Under the pieces are notes generated by a model that saw only the letters and a list, made by a program, of their open reading frames with translations, was not told the origin of the DNA and made no database searches. From Rhodopirellula sp. P2 (GTDB lineage: Bacteria > Planctomycetota > Planctomycetia > Pirellulales > Pirellulaceae), in the NCBI RefSeq assembly GCF_028768465.1, contig NZ_CP118225.1:4631001-4695000 (forward strand): a DNA stretch of 64,000 bases. The letters are read 5' to 3'. Below are positions 8,256-17,907 of the stretch, in pieces; the first letter of the stretch is position 1, and every line of letters begins with the position of its first letter. The translations under genes and the position numbers were made by a program.

Positions 8256-10262
8256 GTGAGCTCGGTTTTGGATCCCAAATGGACGCGCAGCGACGCGTCC
8301 CAAACGTACGACATCGATCGCTGGGGCGGAGGTTACTTTTCAATTTCCGAATCGGGCACGGTGTTGGTTTCCCCCGACCGGGATTCATCCCAAAGCATTG
8401 ACTTGAAGGAGTTGGTGGATCGCTTGGGACAACGCAATTTGGACCTGCCAATTCTGTTGCGATTCAACGGGATTTTGCGTGACCGGCTGCGTCAATTGGA
8501 CGAGTGTTTCAAGAATTCGATCCGAGACCACAAATATCAAAACCGCTACCGCTGCGTGTTTCCGATCAAGGTCAACCAACAGCGTGAAGTCGTCCAGCAA
8601 ATCGTCAGCGAAGGCGCACGCTTGGGGTTTGGGATTGAAGCGGGCAGCAAACCCGAGTTGGTCGCCGCGGTGGCGATGGGCGACGCCAGCGTTCCTGTCG
8701 TTTGCAATGGTTTCAAAGACGAAGAGTTCATTCGATTGGCTCTGCTGGCGCAGCGTCTGGGCCGAGTCGTGTTGCCGGTCGTCGAAAAGGTCAGCGAACT
8801 GGATTTGATCTTGGACGTGGCCAAAGACATTGGCGTGCGTCCCACGATCGGCATGCGAGTGAAGCTTGCGACGCGTGGTAGCGGGCGTTGGCAGGCCAGC
8901 GGCGGTTACCGCAGTAAATTCGGGCTGACCGTGGCTGAATTGCTGGATCAGCTGGATCGTTTGATCGCCATGGACATGGGCGACTGCCTGCAGTTGCTGC
9001 ACTTCCACGTCGGCAGCCAGATCGGAAACATTCGGCAACTCAAATCGGCGATCCTGGAAGCGGCTCGAATCTACGTTGACTTGGTGCGTCGTGGCGCAGG
9101 CATGCGTTACTTGGACGTCGGTGGCGGGCTGGGCGTCGACTACGACGGTTCACGCAGCGACAGCGAATCCAGCATGAACTACACGATGCAGGAATACGCC
9201 AACGACGTGGTCTATCACACGCAAACGGTATGCGATGAGGCTGGCGTGCCGCACCCCGAATTGATTTCGGAATCGGGTCGGGCCGTCGCGGCTCACCACA
9301 GCGTGTTGGTGATGGAGACACTGGGTGTGACCTCGCAAGGCGTCGCGAATCTGCCATCGTGGGCCAAAGTCGAAGGCGAGCCAGTCTCGCCAGATCACGG
9401 GGGCAGTGAGATGGACGCCGTCGGCGCGATTGAAACGTCAGAGATGGAGGGACCACCTCAGTCCTATGAACAACCGGTCCATGATCTGTGGGTTGGTTAC
9501 GTCAACATGACACAAGCCAACATGATGGAGACATTTCACGACGCTCAGGTCTCTTTGGATCTTTGCATGAACCTGTTCAGTGGTGGTTACTTGCCATTGG
9601 AACAACGTGTGGCCGCGGAAAACCTGTACTTCGCGATCTGCCACCGGGTGCGGGAACTGGCCGAATCCATGAAGGAACGCCCCGACGACTTGAAGCATCT
9701 CGACCGGATGTTGTCGGACATCTACTTCGCGAATTTCTCGTTGTTCCAATCGATGCCAGATTCGTGGGCAATCGATCAACTGTTCCCGATCATGCCAATC
9801 CACCGGTTGCTCGAAAAGCCAACCCGGCACGCGGTGTTGGGGGACATCACCTGCGACAGCGACGGCAAGGTCGACGCGTTCGTTGGCGGCGGTGGACGGC
9901 AGCGAACACTGATGTTGCATCCGCTGAAATCCGGCGAGCCCTATCAATTGGCGGTGTTCATGGTGGGGGCTTACCAAGAGATTCTGGGAGACCTGCACAA
10001 TTTGTTCGGTGACACCCATGCAGTCCACGTCGACATCGAAGACGGTGTGACCAAGGTCCGATCGATCGTCAAAGGCGACACCGTCTCGGAGGTCTTGGGA
10101 TACGTCCAATACGAGGACCGTGAGCTGATCGAGAACCTGCAAGATTCGGTGGAAACCGCAATTGGCAAAGGGAGCATCGACCATCAGCAAGCTGGCGAGA
10201 CCGTTGCCGCGTACGAACGTGCTCTCAGTGGTTACACGTACTTGTCGACACGAACGAAATGA
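8256..10262 (+). CDS. speA: Biosynthetic arginine decarboxylase
   Basis: PLP-dependent enzyme that converts arginine to agmatine, the first step of the agmatine route to putrescine. At 668 residues it is the usual SpeA length. The GTG start at 8256 is preceded by AGGGAA (8244-8249). The family start YDIDRWGGGYFSI is followed by the PLP lysine in FPIKVNQQREVV. Other conserved stretches are GIEAGSKPELVAA, HFHVGSQIGN, YLDVGGGLGVDYDGS and ISESGRAVAAHHSVLV. The C-terminal half (ITCDSDGKVDAFV, YQEILGDLHNLFGD) is also typical. The next gene contains a nitrilase-fold domain, the fold of N-carbamoylputrescine amidase, so the two may form a polyamine unit. No separate agmatine deiminase is seen. Confidence 0.96.
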   Translation: MSSVLDPKWTRSDASQTYDIDRWGGGYFSISESGTVLVSPDRDSSQSIDLKELVDRLGQRNLDLPILLRFNGILRDRLRQLDECFKNSIRDHKYQNRYRCVFPIKVNQQREVVQQIVSEGARLGFGIEAGSKPELVAAVAMGDASVPVVCNGFKDEEFIRLALLAQRLGRVVLPVVEKVSELDLILDVAKDIGVRPTIGMRVKLATRGSGRWQASGGYRSKFGLTVAELLDQLDRLIAMDMGDCLQLLHFHVGSQIGNIRQLKSAILEAARIYVDLVRRGAGMRYLDVGGGLGVDYDGSRSDSESSMNYTMQEYANDVVYHTQTVCDEAGVPHPELISESGRAVAAHHSVLVMETLGVTSQGVANLPSWAKVEGEPVSPDHGGSEMDAVGAIETSEMEGPPQSYEQPVHDLWVGYVNMTQANMMETFHDAQVSLDLCMNLFSGGYLPLEQRVAAENLYFAICHRVRELAESMKERPDDLKHLDRMLSDIYFANFSLFQSMPDSWAIDQLFPIMPIHRLLEKPTRHAVLGDITCDSDGKVDAFVGGGGRQRTLMLHPLKSGEPYQLAVFMVGAYQEILGDLHNLFGDTHAVHVDIEDGVTKVRSIVKGDTVSEVLGYVQYEDRELIENLQDSVETAIGKGSIDHQQAGETVAAYERALSGYTYLSTRTK

Positions 10263-10350
10263 TTCGTGGTGCTGCTGTGGTTCCGTGGCAGCGTTTTTGC
10301 ACGGTTCGTTTTGAGTCGTTTTCTCCTCTTCGGTCCTTTGCCTGCCTTCT

Positions 10351-11940
10351 ATGTCGACGCCCACACCTGACTTTGACGTTTCGAACTTCGAACGTGAACT
10401 GATTCTCCGAAACATGCGTTTGGAGGACTATGATTCCATGGTCGAGATGCAGCTCGCCTGTTTCCCTGACATGCAACCGTGGACACGAGAGCAAGTCGAA
10501 AGCCAACTGGCGCACTTCCCAGAAGGCCAGATTGTGATCGAGTGCGACGGCAAGCTGGTCGCCAGTAGCAGCAGTTTGTTGCTGCACTACGACGACGACT
10601 TGGAATGGCACGACTACAAGAAGATCGCTGACAGTGGTTTCATTCGAAACCACCAACCCACCGGCGACACACTGTACGGCATCGAAATCATGGTGCATTC
10701 CGATCTTCGGGGGATGCGATTGTCGAGGCGATTGTACGACGCCCGCAAGGAACTCTGCCGTTCGCGAAACATCGAGCAGATGATCGTTGGCGGCCGCATT
10801 CCGGGCTACCACTTGCACGCCGATGAAATGAAGGCGAGTGAGTACATTGACCGAGTGATCGACAAAACGTTCTTCGATCCAGTTCTCACGGCGCAAATCG
10901 CCAACGGGTTCTCGCTGCAAGGCTTGATCCCGAACTACTTGCCAACCGACTTGCAAAGCTGCGGTTACGCGACCTTCTTGGAATGGCGAAACCTCGACTA
11001 CGTCTCGGCTGGGAAGCGACGTTTCCGCCGAACCGTCCGTCCGGTGCGAATCGGTGCGGTGCAGTATCAGATGCGAGCGGTGAAGGACTTCGAAGAGTTC
11101 GCTCAGCAAGCACGCTATTTTGTCGACGTGGCGGGGGACTACAAATGTGATTTCCTGTTGTTCCCGGAATTGTTCACCACGCAGTTGCTTTCGTTTCTGC
11201 CCAATGAGCGACCGGGACAAGCCGCGCGGACATTGGCAGAGTACACGCCGCAGTACTTGGAGTTGTTCAGCCACTTGGCGGTCAAGTTTGACACGAACAT
11301 CATTGGCGGTTCGCACTTTGTGATCGAAGACGAACGACTCTACAACGTCGCGTTTTTGTTTCACCGAGACGGGGGAATCGACAAGCAGTACAAGCTGCAC
11401 ATCACACCCAGCGAACGGAAATGGTGGGGCGTCGCTGGCGGTCCAGGCATCGAGGTGATTCAAACCGATTGTGGCCCGGTTTGCATCCAGGTTTGCTACG
11501 ACATTGAGTTCCCCGAAGTGTCAAGAATCGCGGTGCAAAAGGGCGCCCAACTGATCTTCGTTCCCTTCAACACCGACAATCGACATGGCTACCTGCGGGT
11601 GCGGACATGTGCCGCCGCACGTTGCGTCGAAAACCATGTCTACGTCGCGATCGCAGGCTGCACGGGGAACCTGCCGTTCTGCGAGAACGCGGACATTCAC
11701 TACGCGCAATCGGCGGTGCTGACGCCCCTGGACGTCACCTTCGCCCGGGAGGGCATTGGGGCCGAAGCGAATCCGAATGTCGAGACCGTCGTGATTTACG
11801 ACGTCGACCTGGAATTGCTACGCCGACATCGAGAACAAGGCAGCGTGCAGAACTGGAACGACCGCCGACTGGATCTCTACAACGTCACCGAGACGCCAGA
11901 GCAACCAACCAACGACGAAGCAAGTTCACTGGAAGCTTAG
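10351..11940 (+). CDS. GNAT acetyltransferase - carbon-nitrogen hydrolase fusion
   Basis: Two-domain protein of 529 residues. Residues about 15-210 are a GNAT-like domain ([37 protein letters not shown] as the acetyl-CoA loop). Residues about 228-515 are a nitrilase-superfamily amidohydrolase with the full Glu-Lys-Cys triad: E273 in LLFPELF, K348 in [10 protein letters not shown] and C382 in [10 protein letters not shown]. The same architecture occurs in Bacillus YhcX-type proteins, whose substrate is not settled to my knowledge. It starts 88 bases after speA on the same strand, which suggests an amide of the agmatine or polyamine pathway as substrate. Its stop codon overlaps that of the convergent gene. 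Confidence 0.9.
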   Translation: MSTPTPDFDVSNFERELILRNMRLEDYDSMVEMQLACFPDMQPWTREQVESQLAHFPEGQIVIECDGKLVASSSSLLLHYDDDLEWHDYKKIADSGFIRNHQPTGDTLYGIEIMVHSDLRGMRLSRRLYDARKELCRSRNIEQMIVGGRIPGYHLHADEMKASEYIDRVIDKTFFDPVLTAQIANGFSLQGLIPNYLPTDLQSCGYATFLEWRNLDYVSAGKRRFRRTVRPVRIGAVQYQMRAVKDFEEFAQQARYFVDVAGDYKCDFLLFPELFTTQLLSFLPNERPGQAARTLAEYTPQYLELFSHLAVKFDTNIIGGSHFVIEDERLYNVAFLFHRDGGIDKQYKLHITPSERKWWGVAGGPGIEVIQTDCGPVCIQVCYDIEFPEVSRIAVQKGAQLIFVPFNTDNRHGYLRVRTCAAARCVENHVYVAIAGCTGNLPFCENADIHYAQSAVLTPLDVTFAREGIGAEANPNVETVVIYDVDLELLRRHREQGSVQNWNDRRLDLYNVTETPEQPTNDEASSLEA

Positions 11941-12650
11941 TACAGCAACAATTCGAAACCGGCTTTGAGCACGACCGCGTCATCGAAGCCCATGTTCGCT
12001 CCGTCCCACGTCGCGTAATCGGCCAGGTAATCGATCCCGAGGACGGTGCGACCGGGAATGCCCCACACGCAGATGTCATGTTTGACATCGATGCCATACG
12101 TGGTGGTGAACTTGTTGTTCGAACCGGTCGTCAATCCATCGCTGCTGACGAATTGTCCATCCAGGTCGTACAGTCCCAAACGCAAGTCAACCCAGACGGG
12201 GCGACGACCGAACGCAGTTTCCCAACCGGCCACCACAACCGCACCGCGATAGGAGTTGTCCAGCTCGTTGTCGCCGATCTCTTGCTTCCACTCCATTTGG
12301 CTGTAACCGGTACCGGCGGACAAATCCTGAACACCAAAGGTCCACGTGTCACGAATGATCGCGTCGAAGCCGTACATTTCCGTGTTGTCGGAGACGGCGT
12401 AAGTGACGTTTCCTTCGACGCTGGTTCGGTACCCATCAAAGCGGTGATGACCGCGAATGTCGGTCAGGAAACCGACGGAGTCACCGGAGTCGCCTTGATA
12501 AGTTGGCAGCAATGGGGCCCAGATCGCTTTGCGACTGGTCAGCTCAGTGCCTTCGACGGCATGGGCAGAGGATGCCGACCAGGTCACGGCAGCGAAGCCC
12601 ACGAGGGCCACGGCAATTCGCAGGATGGATTCGAATCGTGTCTTTGTCAT
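11937..12650 (-). CDS. Exported protein, probable outer-membrane beta-barrel
   Basis: 237 residues from the ATG at 12650, chosen because [19 protein letters not shown] begins a proper signal peptide ending at about SSAHA. The mature part alternates hydrophobic and polar residues in many short strands rich in Tyr, Trp and Gly ([32 protein letters not shown]). It ends in an aromatic residue (FELLLY), as outer-membrane barrels do. No named family is recognised with certainty. The stop TAA at 11939-11937 overlaps the TAG of the convergent GNAT-nitrilase gene. It has no operon partner. Confidence 0.7.
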   Translation of the reverse strand: MTKTRFESILRIAVALVGFAAVTWSASSAHAVEGTELTSRKAIWAPLLPTYQGDSGDSVGFLTDIRGHHRFDGYRTSVEGNVTYAVSDNTEMYGFDAIIRDTWTFGVQDLSAGTGYSQMEWKQEIGDNELDNSYRGAVVVAGWETAFGRRPVWVDLRLGLYDLDGQFVSSDGLTTGSNNKFTTTYGIDVKHDICVWGIPGRTVLGIDYLADYATWDGANMGFDDAVVLKAGFELLLY

Positions 12651-12879
12651 CACGTCGCTCAGCTTGGCATTGGGAGGATGCACAGAGACGAACAGGCCGA
12701 AGCTGATTTGGCTGTGGCGTGTTCGTATGACGCGAGGACCGCCTCACGCGTCTGTCTGAGTTGACTTCGGCCGAGCAGACGCCTTGGCGACGAACAACCT
12801 GGCCGATTTGCCTCAAGTCCGGATCAGAAGCGGTCGCGTGATTCGTTTGTCGATATCACAACGGCGACCGCGTTTTTCC

Positions 12880-14274
12880 TCAAGTTGCGGAGACGATGAT
12901 CGCGGTCGCTGATCCGTGGGATGTGTGCGACAAGGCAATCACGTTGGGCTGGGTCAATGGAGCCGATGAGGCGACCACATTCAAAGTCTCAGGGCAATCC
13001 GACGCGTGAGCCACTGGCGGTGCCACGCCTTGTTGGGCGGCAACGACCGCGGCGATCAGTCCCAGCATTCCAGTCGCTGCGCCAGTGTGACCCAGCAACC
13101 CAATGGGCAACGTCACCGGCACACCCGGCAAAGCCTTCGTAATCGCCTCAGCTTCTTGAGCGTCAATCACCGGGTCGCCCATGCCGTGTCCAACCACCAA
13201 CCCAATGTCGTCGGCGGTCAATCCCGCGTCAGACAAAGCAGCTTGAATGGCAATTTCAATCGCGGCGGAGGATCCACGTCCAGCGTTCTTTTCCGATGAA
13301 CTGGTGAACTGCCCCGCAGCGAACGCAGCGGAGGGGATGAATCGCGAAGCCATTCCGAGAACCTTGGCGATTGGCTGGCGATTTCCTGACAAGGCAGATT
13401 CCCCCGATTCCAAGATCAAGCAAGCTGCTCCTTCGCCTCGCACGATGCCCTGAGCATCTTTCGCGTGCGGGCGACTGCTGCGGCAGACAGGATCCGACGC
13501 ACCGGTGAGCGGTTGATCTTCGGTGAACATGGTCCGGGTGGTGTTCATCCGCGACCCGGCCGCGGCAGCGACCATGATGTCTGCGATCCCGCGGCGCAAG
13601 TAGCCACAGGATTCCAGCACCGCATTGGGGCCGGAGACATCGCCGACGGTCAAGGTGTTGTTGGGACCGTGCGAATTGACGGCGATACCAACGTGACAGG
13701 CCGGCATGTTGGGCAGGTACTTCAACATCCACAGCGGGGTGATTGACCGCATCGCCGCGTTGCCAAACTTGGATCGATCGATCTCATCGGCTTCGGTTTT
13801 GCAGGCCGCAAAAGCGTCGGCGAGTTCCTCGGGATCCCCGTACAGCATTTCGCTGCCAAACACGGTCCCAATTCGTTCGACGGCGATGCGTCCAGATTTC
13901 TGGGCTTGGTCGGCCGCTTCGGCGGGAAGCAGCGAGGCCAGCCCCGCGTCCTCGATCGCCATCTGGGAGGCTGCGAAGGACGTCTGGATCTCGCGGCACA
14001 TCACCTTCAACGCTTTTCGCGGTTTGACGTACTGCTTGGGGTCAAATTCGGTGATCGGGGCACCGATCTCGACCGCAGATTCAGGCTGAGTCGTTCCCGA
14101 ATGGCCTTCCTCGAACTTGAATCGAGCCGTTGCATTCCGATCGCCCACCGTGGAATCGACCAGCTCAATGACTCCGCTGTTCGCTTGAAGCAGAGATTGC
14201 GTGAAGGCTTCCCGCCCCAAACCAATCGATGAAACCACACCGACGCCGGTGATCACGATGTCACTGCGGTTCAT
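12880..14274 (-). CDS. Beta-ketoacyl synthase-fold protein lacking the active-site cysteine
   Basis: 464 residues from the ATG at 14274; a TTG fifteen bases upstream is less likely. The fold is that of FabF-type condensing enzymes: IVITGVGVVSSIGLG at the N-terminus, HGPNNTLTVGDVSGPNAV at the nucleophile elbow, GHGMGD for the first active-site His and GHTGAATGMLG for the second. Aligned with FabF (TACxTG), the catalytic Cys position is Asp in TVGDVSG, so normal condensation is not expected. Chain-length-factor subunits show the same loss of Cys. There is no adjacent ketosynthase, ACP or reductase. It may be a partner subunit or a decarboxylase- or scaffold-like relative. Confidence 0.85.
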   Translation of the reverse strand: MNRSDIVITGVGVVSSIGLGREAFTQSLLQANSGVIELVDSTVGDRNATARFKFEEGHSGTTQPESAVEIGAPITEFDPKQYVKPRKALKVMCREIQTSFAASQMAIEDAGLASLLPAEAADQAQKSGRIAVERIGTVFGSEMLYGDPEELADAFAACKTEADEIDRSKFGNAAMRSITPLWMLKYLPNMPACHVGIAVNSHGPNNTLTVGDVSGPNAVLESCGYLRRGIADIMVAAAAGSRMNTTRTMFTEDQPLTGASDPVCRSSRPHAKDAQGIVRGEGAACLILESGESALSGNRQPIAKVLGMASRFIPSAAFAAGQFTSSSEKNAGRGSSAAIEIAIQAALSDAGLTADDIGLVVGHGMGDPVIDAQEAEAITKALPGVPVTLPIGLLGHTGAATGMLGLIAAVVAAQQGVAPPVAHASDCPETLNVVASSAPLTQPNVIALSHTSHGSATAIIVSAT

Positions 14275-14361
14275 GAAAGAATCGGTCAAAACAAGAGAAA
14301 ACGGGACAAGCGGGTCGCAGCAGTATGATCCGATTGATGGCTTGAAACCAGACCGTGCCTG

Positions 14362-14781
14362 TCAATCTAGGTCGACAAAATCGATTGGTGCGTCAATGTC
14401 AGGATGCAAACTTTGATGAACGGGGCATTTCCGTGCCGCCGCAATCAGTCGATCTCGCATCTCGGGTTGCAATTCCAAACCTGCGGGAAACGCAACCCGC
14501 GTTTTGAGGCTGGCAATTCGGCGAACCGGAGTGCTGGCCATTTCCTTTTCGACGCGAATGGTTGTTCCACTCAAGTCAAGCTCGTGCCGATCCGCCACCA
14601 ATCCCATGATTGTCATCACGCACGTCCCCAGTGCGGTGGCAACCAAATCCGATGGAGAAAAAGAGGCACCGCGTCCACCGTTGTCAGTTGGTGCGTCGGT
14701 GATCAATTGGGTTCCACTGGGCCCGTGAGTGGCTTCGCAGTGAAGTTGACCTTGATAAACCGCAGTGATTTCAACGGACAT
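14362..14781 (-). CDS. OsmC/Ohr family peroxidase-like protein
   Basis: 139 residues, usual for the OsmC family, whose members reduce organic hydroperoxides with two cysteines. C54 lies in ATALGTCVMTIM and C119 in AARKCPVHQSL, the two family positions. The FSPSDLVATAL stretch before the first Cys is strongly conserved. ATG start at 14781. It sits 87 bases upstream of the ketosynthase-like gene on the same strand and may be co-transcribed. It is closer to the general OsmC/YhfA group than to Ohr, and the physiological substrate is not certain. Confidence 0.92.
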   Translation of the reverse strand: MSVEITAVYQGQLHCEATHGPSGTQLITDAPTDNGGRGASFSPSDLVATALGTCVMTIMGLVADRHELDLSGTTIRVEKEMASTPVRRIASLKTRVAFPAGLELQPEMRDRLIAAARKCPVHQSLHPDIDAPIDFVDLD

Positions 14782-14840
14782 GCGTCACTTTCAATCGGAA
14801 CGAGGAACATGGAGTGACCGCGGGAGCGAGCGATCGTTCC

Positions 14841-14876
14841 AAAAAAAACGCGGGCGGAAACAAAGTTCCGCCCGCG
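14841..14876 (-). terminator. Rho-independent terminator of the MFS gene
   Basis: CGCGGGCGGAA (14849-14859) pairs perfectly over 11 bp with TTCCGCCCGCG (14866-14876), around a 6-base loop. On the minus strand the hairpin is followed by eight T residues (eight A at 14841-14848 on the plus strand). It lies 48 bases after the MFS stop codon. Confidence 0.93.
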
Positions 14877-14924
14877 AGTCTGGTGGGAAGCTTCCGGTTG
14901 TTCAACCGGTCGAGCATCCGCGGG

Positions 14925-16445
14925 TCAGGCTGGAGCTTCCGCTTCCAGTTCCGCGACCAATTCTTCATTCTCATGCTTGGGAGCTTTGAAACCGACCAGC
15001 AAGATCAGGTAGAGGACCGCCATCGTGCAAGGCACCAACGCGGTCACTCGCAGAGCCATTCGGCTGCCGTACAACGTTGCCACCGAAACGGGTTCGCTGT
15101 CGACCTCCGCGAATTCCTTGTTGGTTTCCCACCAAGTGTACTGCTTGCGCAGTTCTTCGTACTTGGCGTCTTCCCAATCTTCGCCAGCCAATTCGCGGTC
15201 CGCTTCAATCGCGGCTCCCGAGTCTTGAATCATCTTGGACTTGGCTCCATCCAAACCCGTGATGGCGGGGAAGACCAAGAACTTGTTCTCATTGGGAGCC
15301 TTGACTCGCTCGAACGTTTCCGGAGCGGCTTGTTCCAACTGCTGAGAAGCGTAGTAATCCTGCTTGTAACCAATGCCGGGACCGCCCAACAAACCTGCTG
15401 AGAGCATTCCGACGCAGCCCATGATCGCCATCCCGACGGTGGCACTGTTGGGATAACGCTCGCCCAGGACGCCCAACATGGTTGGCCAAAGGAACGTTTT
15501 GCCAACGGCGTAAACCGAAGCGGCCAAGAACATGAAGCCAACGTTTGTCCCGATGCTGATCAGGTAGAGACCACAGGCACCGATGACAGCACTGACCAGG
15601 AGCAAACCAAGCGACGAAATTCGGTGGACAATCGGGCCAGCGAAGAATCGCAGGATCGTCATCAACAAGGAGGTGTAGATGAACAGAGTCGTTCCGGTGC
15701 TCTCGCTGTTCAGGATGCTGCCGGTGATCTTGTTGATCCAACTGTCGGTGCCGAGTTCAACGTATCCAACGCAAGCGTGAGCAAGCAGCAAGATCAGGAA
15801 GAACGGGCCGATGAGACGACCGATCATGCCACCGTAAGAGATGTTGCCGCCCTGGGCAGCCGTTTGCGGGAACGTTTCCGTCAGAACGATGAACCCATAG
15901 ATCAAAACAGGGATCAAGAACGCCGCCATCAAGATTTCCCAAGCGACAATGCTGGAGGCAAACACGATCAGTCCGCCGAGCACCAAGCCAGCTGGCCAGC
16001 CGGCATGCAGAATGTTGAGGTAGTGCGTCTTCTGATCGGGGAACAAGGTTGCCGTCAGCGGGTTGATCACCGCCTCGCAAATCCCATTTCCGACCGCGAA
16101 AATGAACATCGACCAGTAGAGAATGGCATAGACCGCGTCCTTGCCGCTGGCGTTGAACACCGGCGTCGCCGCGAAGAGCATCGCTGCCGAAACAACGTGA
16201 CACACAAGTGCCGCCATCAGCAACTTTTTGTAACCGATCACGTCGATCAAGAAGCCTGCGAACAAAATCACAACTCCGAAGCCGACCAAACCACCACCGG
16301 TGATCTGACCGAGTTCCGTCATTGTGAAGCCGTATTGGCCAGCCCAGATCCCTAGCAAACCACCTCGAACCCCGAACCCGATCCCAGCGGCGATGAGGGT
16401 TAGAATTCCAGCGATTAGCAGTTTCTTGCGATTGTCCATCGGCAT
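14925..16445 (-). CDS. MFS transporter, sugar-porter-like
   Basis: Major facilitator of 506 residues with about twelve hydrophobic helices. The first helix follows NRKKLLIAGILTLIAAGIGFG. GFLIDVIGYKKLL is the loop-2 motif between helices 2 and 3, and GNGICEAVINPLTATLFPD is reminiscent of glucose/fucose-type (FHS) porters. A hydrophilic insert of about 80 residues (around 390-470, with KQDYYASQQLEQAAPETFE) lies before the last helix, which is unusual. ATG at 16445, with a second in-frame ATG two codons later. It ends at a strong terminator and is divergent from the sigma factor gene. The substrate is probably a sugar, inferred from family resemblance only. Confidence 0.85.
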   Translation of the reverse strand: MPMDNRKKLLIAGILTLIAAGIGFGVRGGLLGIWAGQYGFTMTELGQITGGGLVGFGVVILFAGFLIDVIGYKKLLMAALVCHVVSAAMLFAATPVFNASGKDAVYAILYWSMFIFAVGNGICEAVINPLTATLFPDQKTHYLNILHAGWPAGLVLGGLIVFASSIVAWEILMAAFLIPVLIYGFIVLTETFPQTAAQGGNISYGGMIGRLIGPFFLILLLAHACVGYVELGTDSWINKITGSILNSESTGTTLFIYTSLLMTILRFFAGPIVHRISSLGLLLVSAVIGACGLYLISIGTNVGFMFLAASVYAVGKTFLWPTMLGVLGERYPNSATVGMAIMGCVGMLSAGLLGGPGIGYKQDYYASQQLEQAAPETFERVKAPNENKFLVFPAITGLDGAKSKMIQDSGAAIEADRELAGEDWEDAKYEELRKQYTWWETNKEFAEVDSEPVSVATLYGSRMALRVTALVPCTMAVLYLILLVGFKAPKHENEELVAELEAEAPA

Positions 16446-17001
16446 CTCTTGGGAAGATTGTAGGGGGGATTAAACGGCTGTTGACGCCAGGATTGCGGCA
16501 GTATAGTTGCATTTCGATTCGCGAGGAATCGGTCTTGAGCGGCATAAATTCACTCCGCTGCGACTCTGCTGTCGTTCACGGAGCAGAATCCTTTTGTTCG
16601 CTTCAAGTTGCCACACGGAGCACCTCACCGCGGCGTCTCTCGTTCGCAGCCAGCGCTCCATCTGGCTGTGGATGGCCCTCCACTCCCCGGTCTTTACCGG
16701 ACCGGAATCATCGCTCCGGTCGGCACAAGCGGAACGTTTTAACAACCTCTGTTTTTTGGAGCTGGAATTGGTCGAAACCATTTGTGACCACCTCCCGACC
16801 GATCTCTCCCCGCGTCGTTGTTGGCATCACATTTGGTATGACGTTTGTCGTCGTTGACTCCAAAGCGTTCCGTTCACTGGCACCTCCCATTTGCCACTGA
16901 ACCATCGGGAACGCGTTCGGGTTGATGACGAGCTCGTCGCAGTGATGCATCGACTCGTGATTTGTCGGAACCACCTCCCTTTCCCGACCGGATCGCCACC
17001 C
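16446..17001. other. Long intergenic region between divergent MFS and sigma factor genes
   Basis: About 555 bases. Short open frames are present, but none has protein-like composition or a plausible ribosome site. It must hold two divergent promoters. I found no clean -35/-10 pair and no strong hairpin. Confidence 0.45.
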
Positions 17002-17907
17002 ATGACATTATCCGAATCTCTGGAGCAGGACGAACTCTCGCTGCTGAAAAAGAGTCGCCGCAAAACGCCGACACGCCGAAGTGAAGCGGCTCAGTCGCCT
17101 TTGGAAACGTACCTTCGCGAAATCAACGAAACACCGTTGTTGTGCGCCGCGGAAGAACTCGAACTCGCTGCCCGCATCGCTCAAGGCGATGTGATGGCTC
17201 GCGACCAAATGGTTCGTGCAAACCTGCGGTTGGTTGTGAACATCTCGCGTGGTTACACCGGCAAAGGGCTCGGGCTGCAGGATTTGATCGAAGAGGGGAA
17301 CCTGGGGTTGTTGCGTGCGGTCGAAGGGTTTGACCCGATTCACGGGACGCGATTCAGTACCTACGCCAGTTACTGGATCAAGCAGTCCATCAAACGGGCG
17401 CTCATCAACTCCGCCAAAACCATTCGCATTCCGGCGTACATGGTTGAGTTGTTGAGCAAATGGCGACGAGCGACCGCACGCTTGAACGAAGAGCTCGGGC
17501 GAACCCCGACCAACGAAGAAGTGGCTCGTGTGCTCGGGTTGCCCAAGAAGAAGTTGCCGATCATTCGCAAGGCGATCAAGATCAACAACTCAACGCCCCA
17601 GAGCGATCAAACGGAGGCGGGGTGGTCGTTGGGCGACATGGTGCAAGACGATCGACTGAAGGCTCCTGACGAGGAGATGCTCGATCACGACATCCTCAAG
17701 CACGCGATGAGTTTGCTGGGCGACTTGGAAGAACGCGAATCCACGGTTCTCAAGCTGCGATTTGGTTTGGGCGGCGTCGAACCCATGACCCTGAAAGAGA
17801 TCGGTGCGGAGCTTGGGCTGACCCGAGAACGGGTTCGCCAGATCGAAACGGAAGCCTTGCGTCGTTTGGCTGATGGATTGACGGATCCCCGCGATCGCGG
17901 TTTTTAA
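17002..17907 (+). CDS. RNA polymerase sigma-70 family factor (group 2/3, RpoD-like)
   Basis: 301 residues from the ATG at 17002; upstream open frame is discounted. Order of regions: 1.2 (SPLETYLREINETPLL), 2 (ANLRLVVNISRGYTGKGLGL, then DLIEEGNLGLLRAVEGFDP and FSTYASYWIKQSIKRAL), 3 (NEELGRTPTNEEVARVLGL), and 4 with its helix-turn-helix (LKEIGAELGLTRERVRQIE). Region 1.1 is missing and the protein is short, so it is an alternative RpoD-like factor rather than the main housekeeping sigma. There is no anti-sigma gene beside it. CCGCGATCGCGG followed by TTTTT at 17889-17905 overlaps the last codons and may work as a small terminator. Confidence 0.94.
   Translation: MTLSESLEQDELSLLKKSRRKTPTRRSEAAQSPLETYLREINETPLLCAAEELELAARIAQGDVMARDQMVRANLRLVVNISRGYTGKGLGLQDLIEEGNLGLLRAVEGFDPIHGTRFSTYASYWIKQSIKRALINSAKTIRIPAYMVELLSKWRRATARLNEELGRTPTNEEVARVLGLPKKKLPIIRKAIKINNSTPQSDQTEAGWSLGDMVQDDRLKAPDEEMLDHDILKHAMSLLGDLEERESTVLKLRFGLGGVEPMTLKEIGAELGLTRERVRQIETEALRRLADGLTDPRDRGF

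Noticed and set aside
9438-10415. Long minus-strand open frame opposite speA
   Set aside because: Composition is His/Gln/Val-rich with no domain; it mirrors the codon pattern of the well-supported speA.
10225-11463. 412-codon minus-strand frame opposite the GNAT-nitrilase gene
   Set aside because: Shadow of a gene with an intact catalytic triad; no protein character of its own.
16878-16894. TGGCAC...TTTGC resembling a sigma-54 promoter before the sigma factor gene
   Set aside because: The spacing between GG and GC is twelve bases instead of ten, so it does not fit the -24/-12 element.
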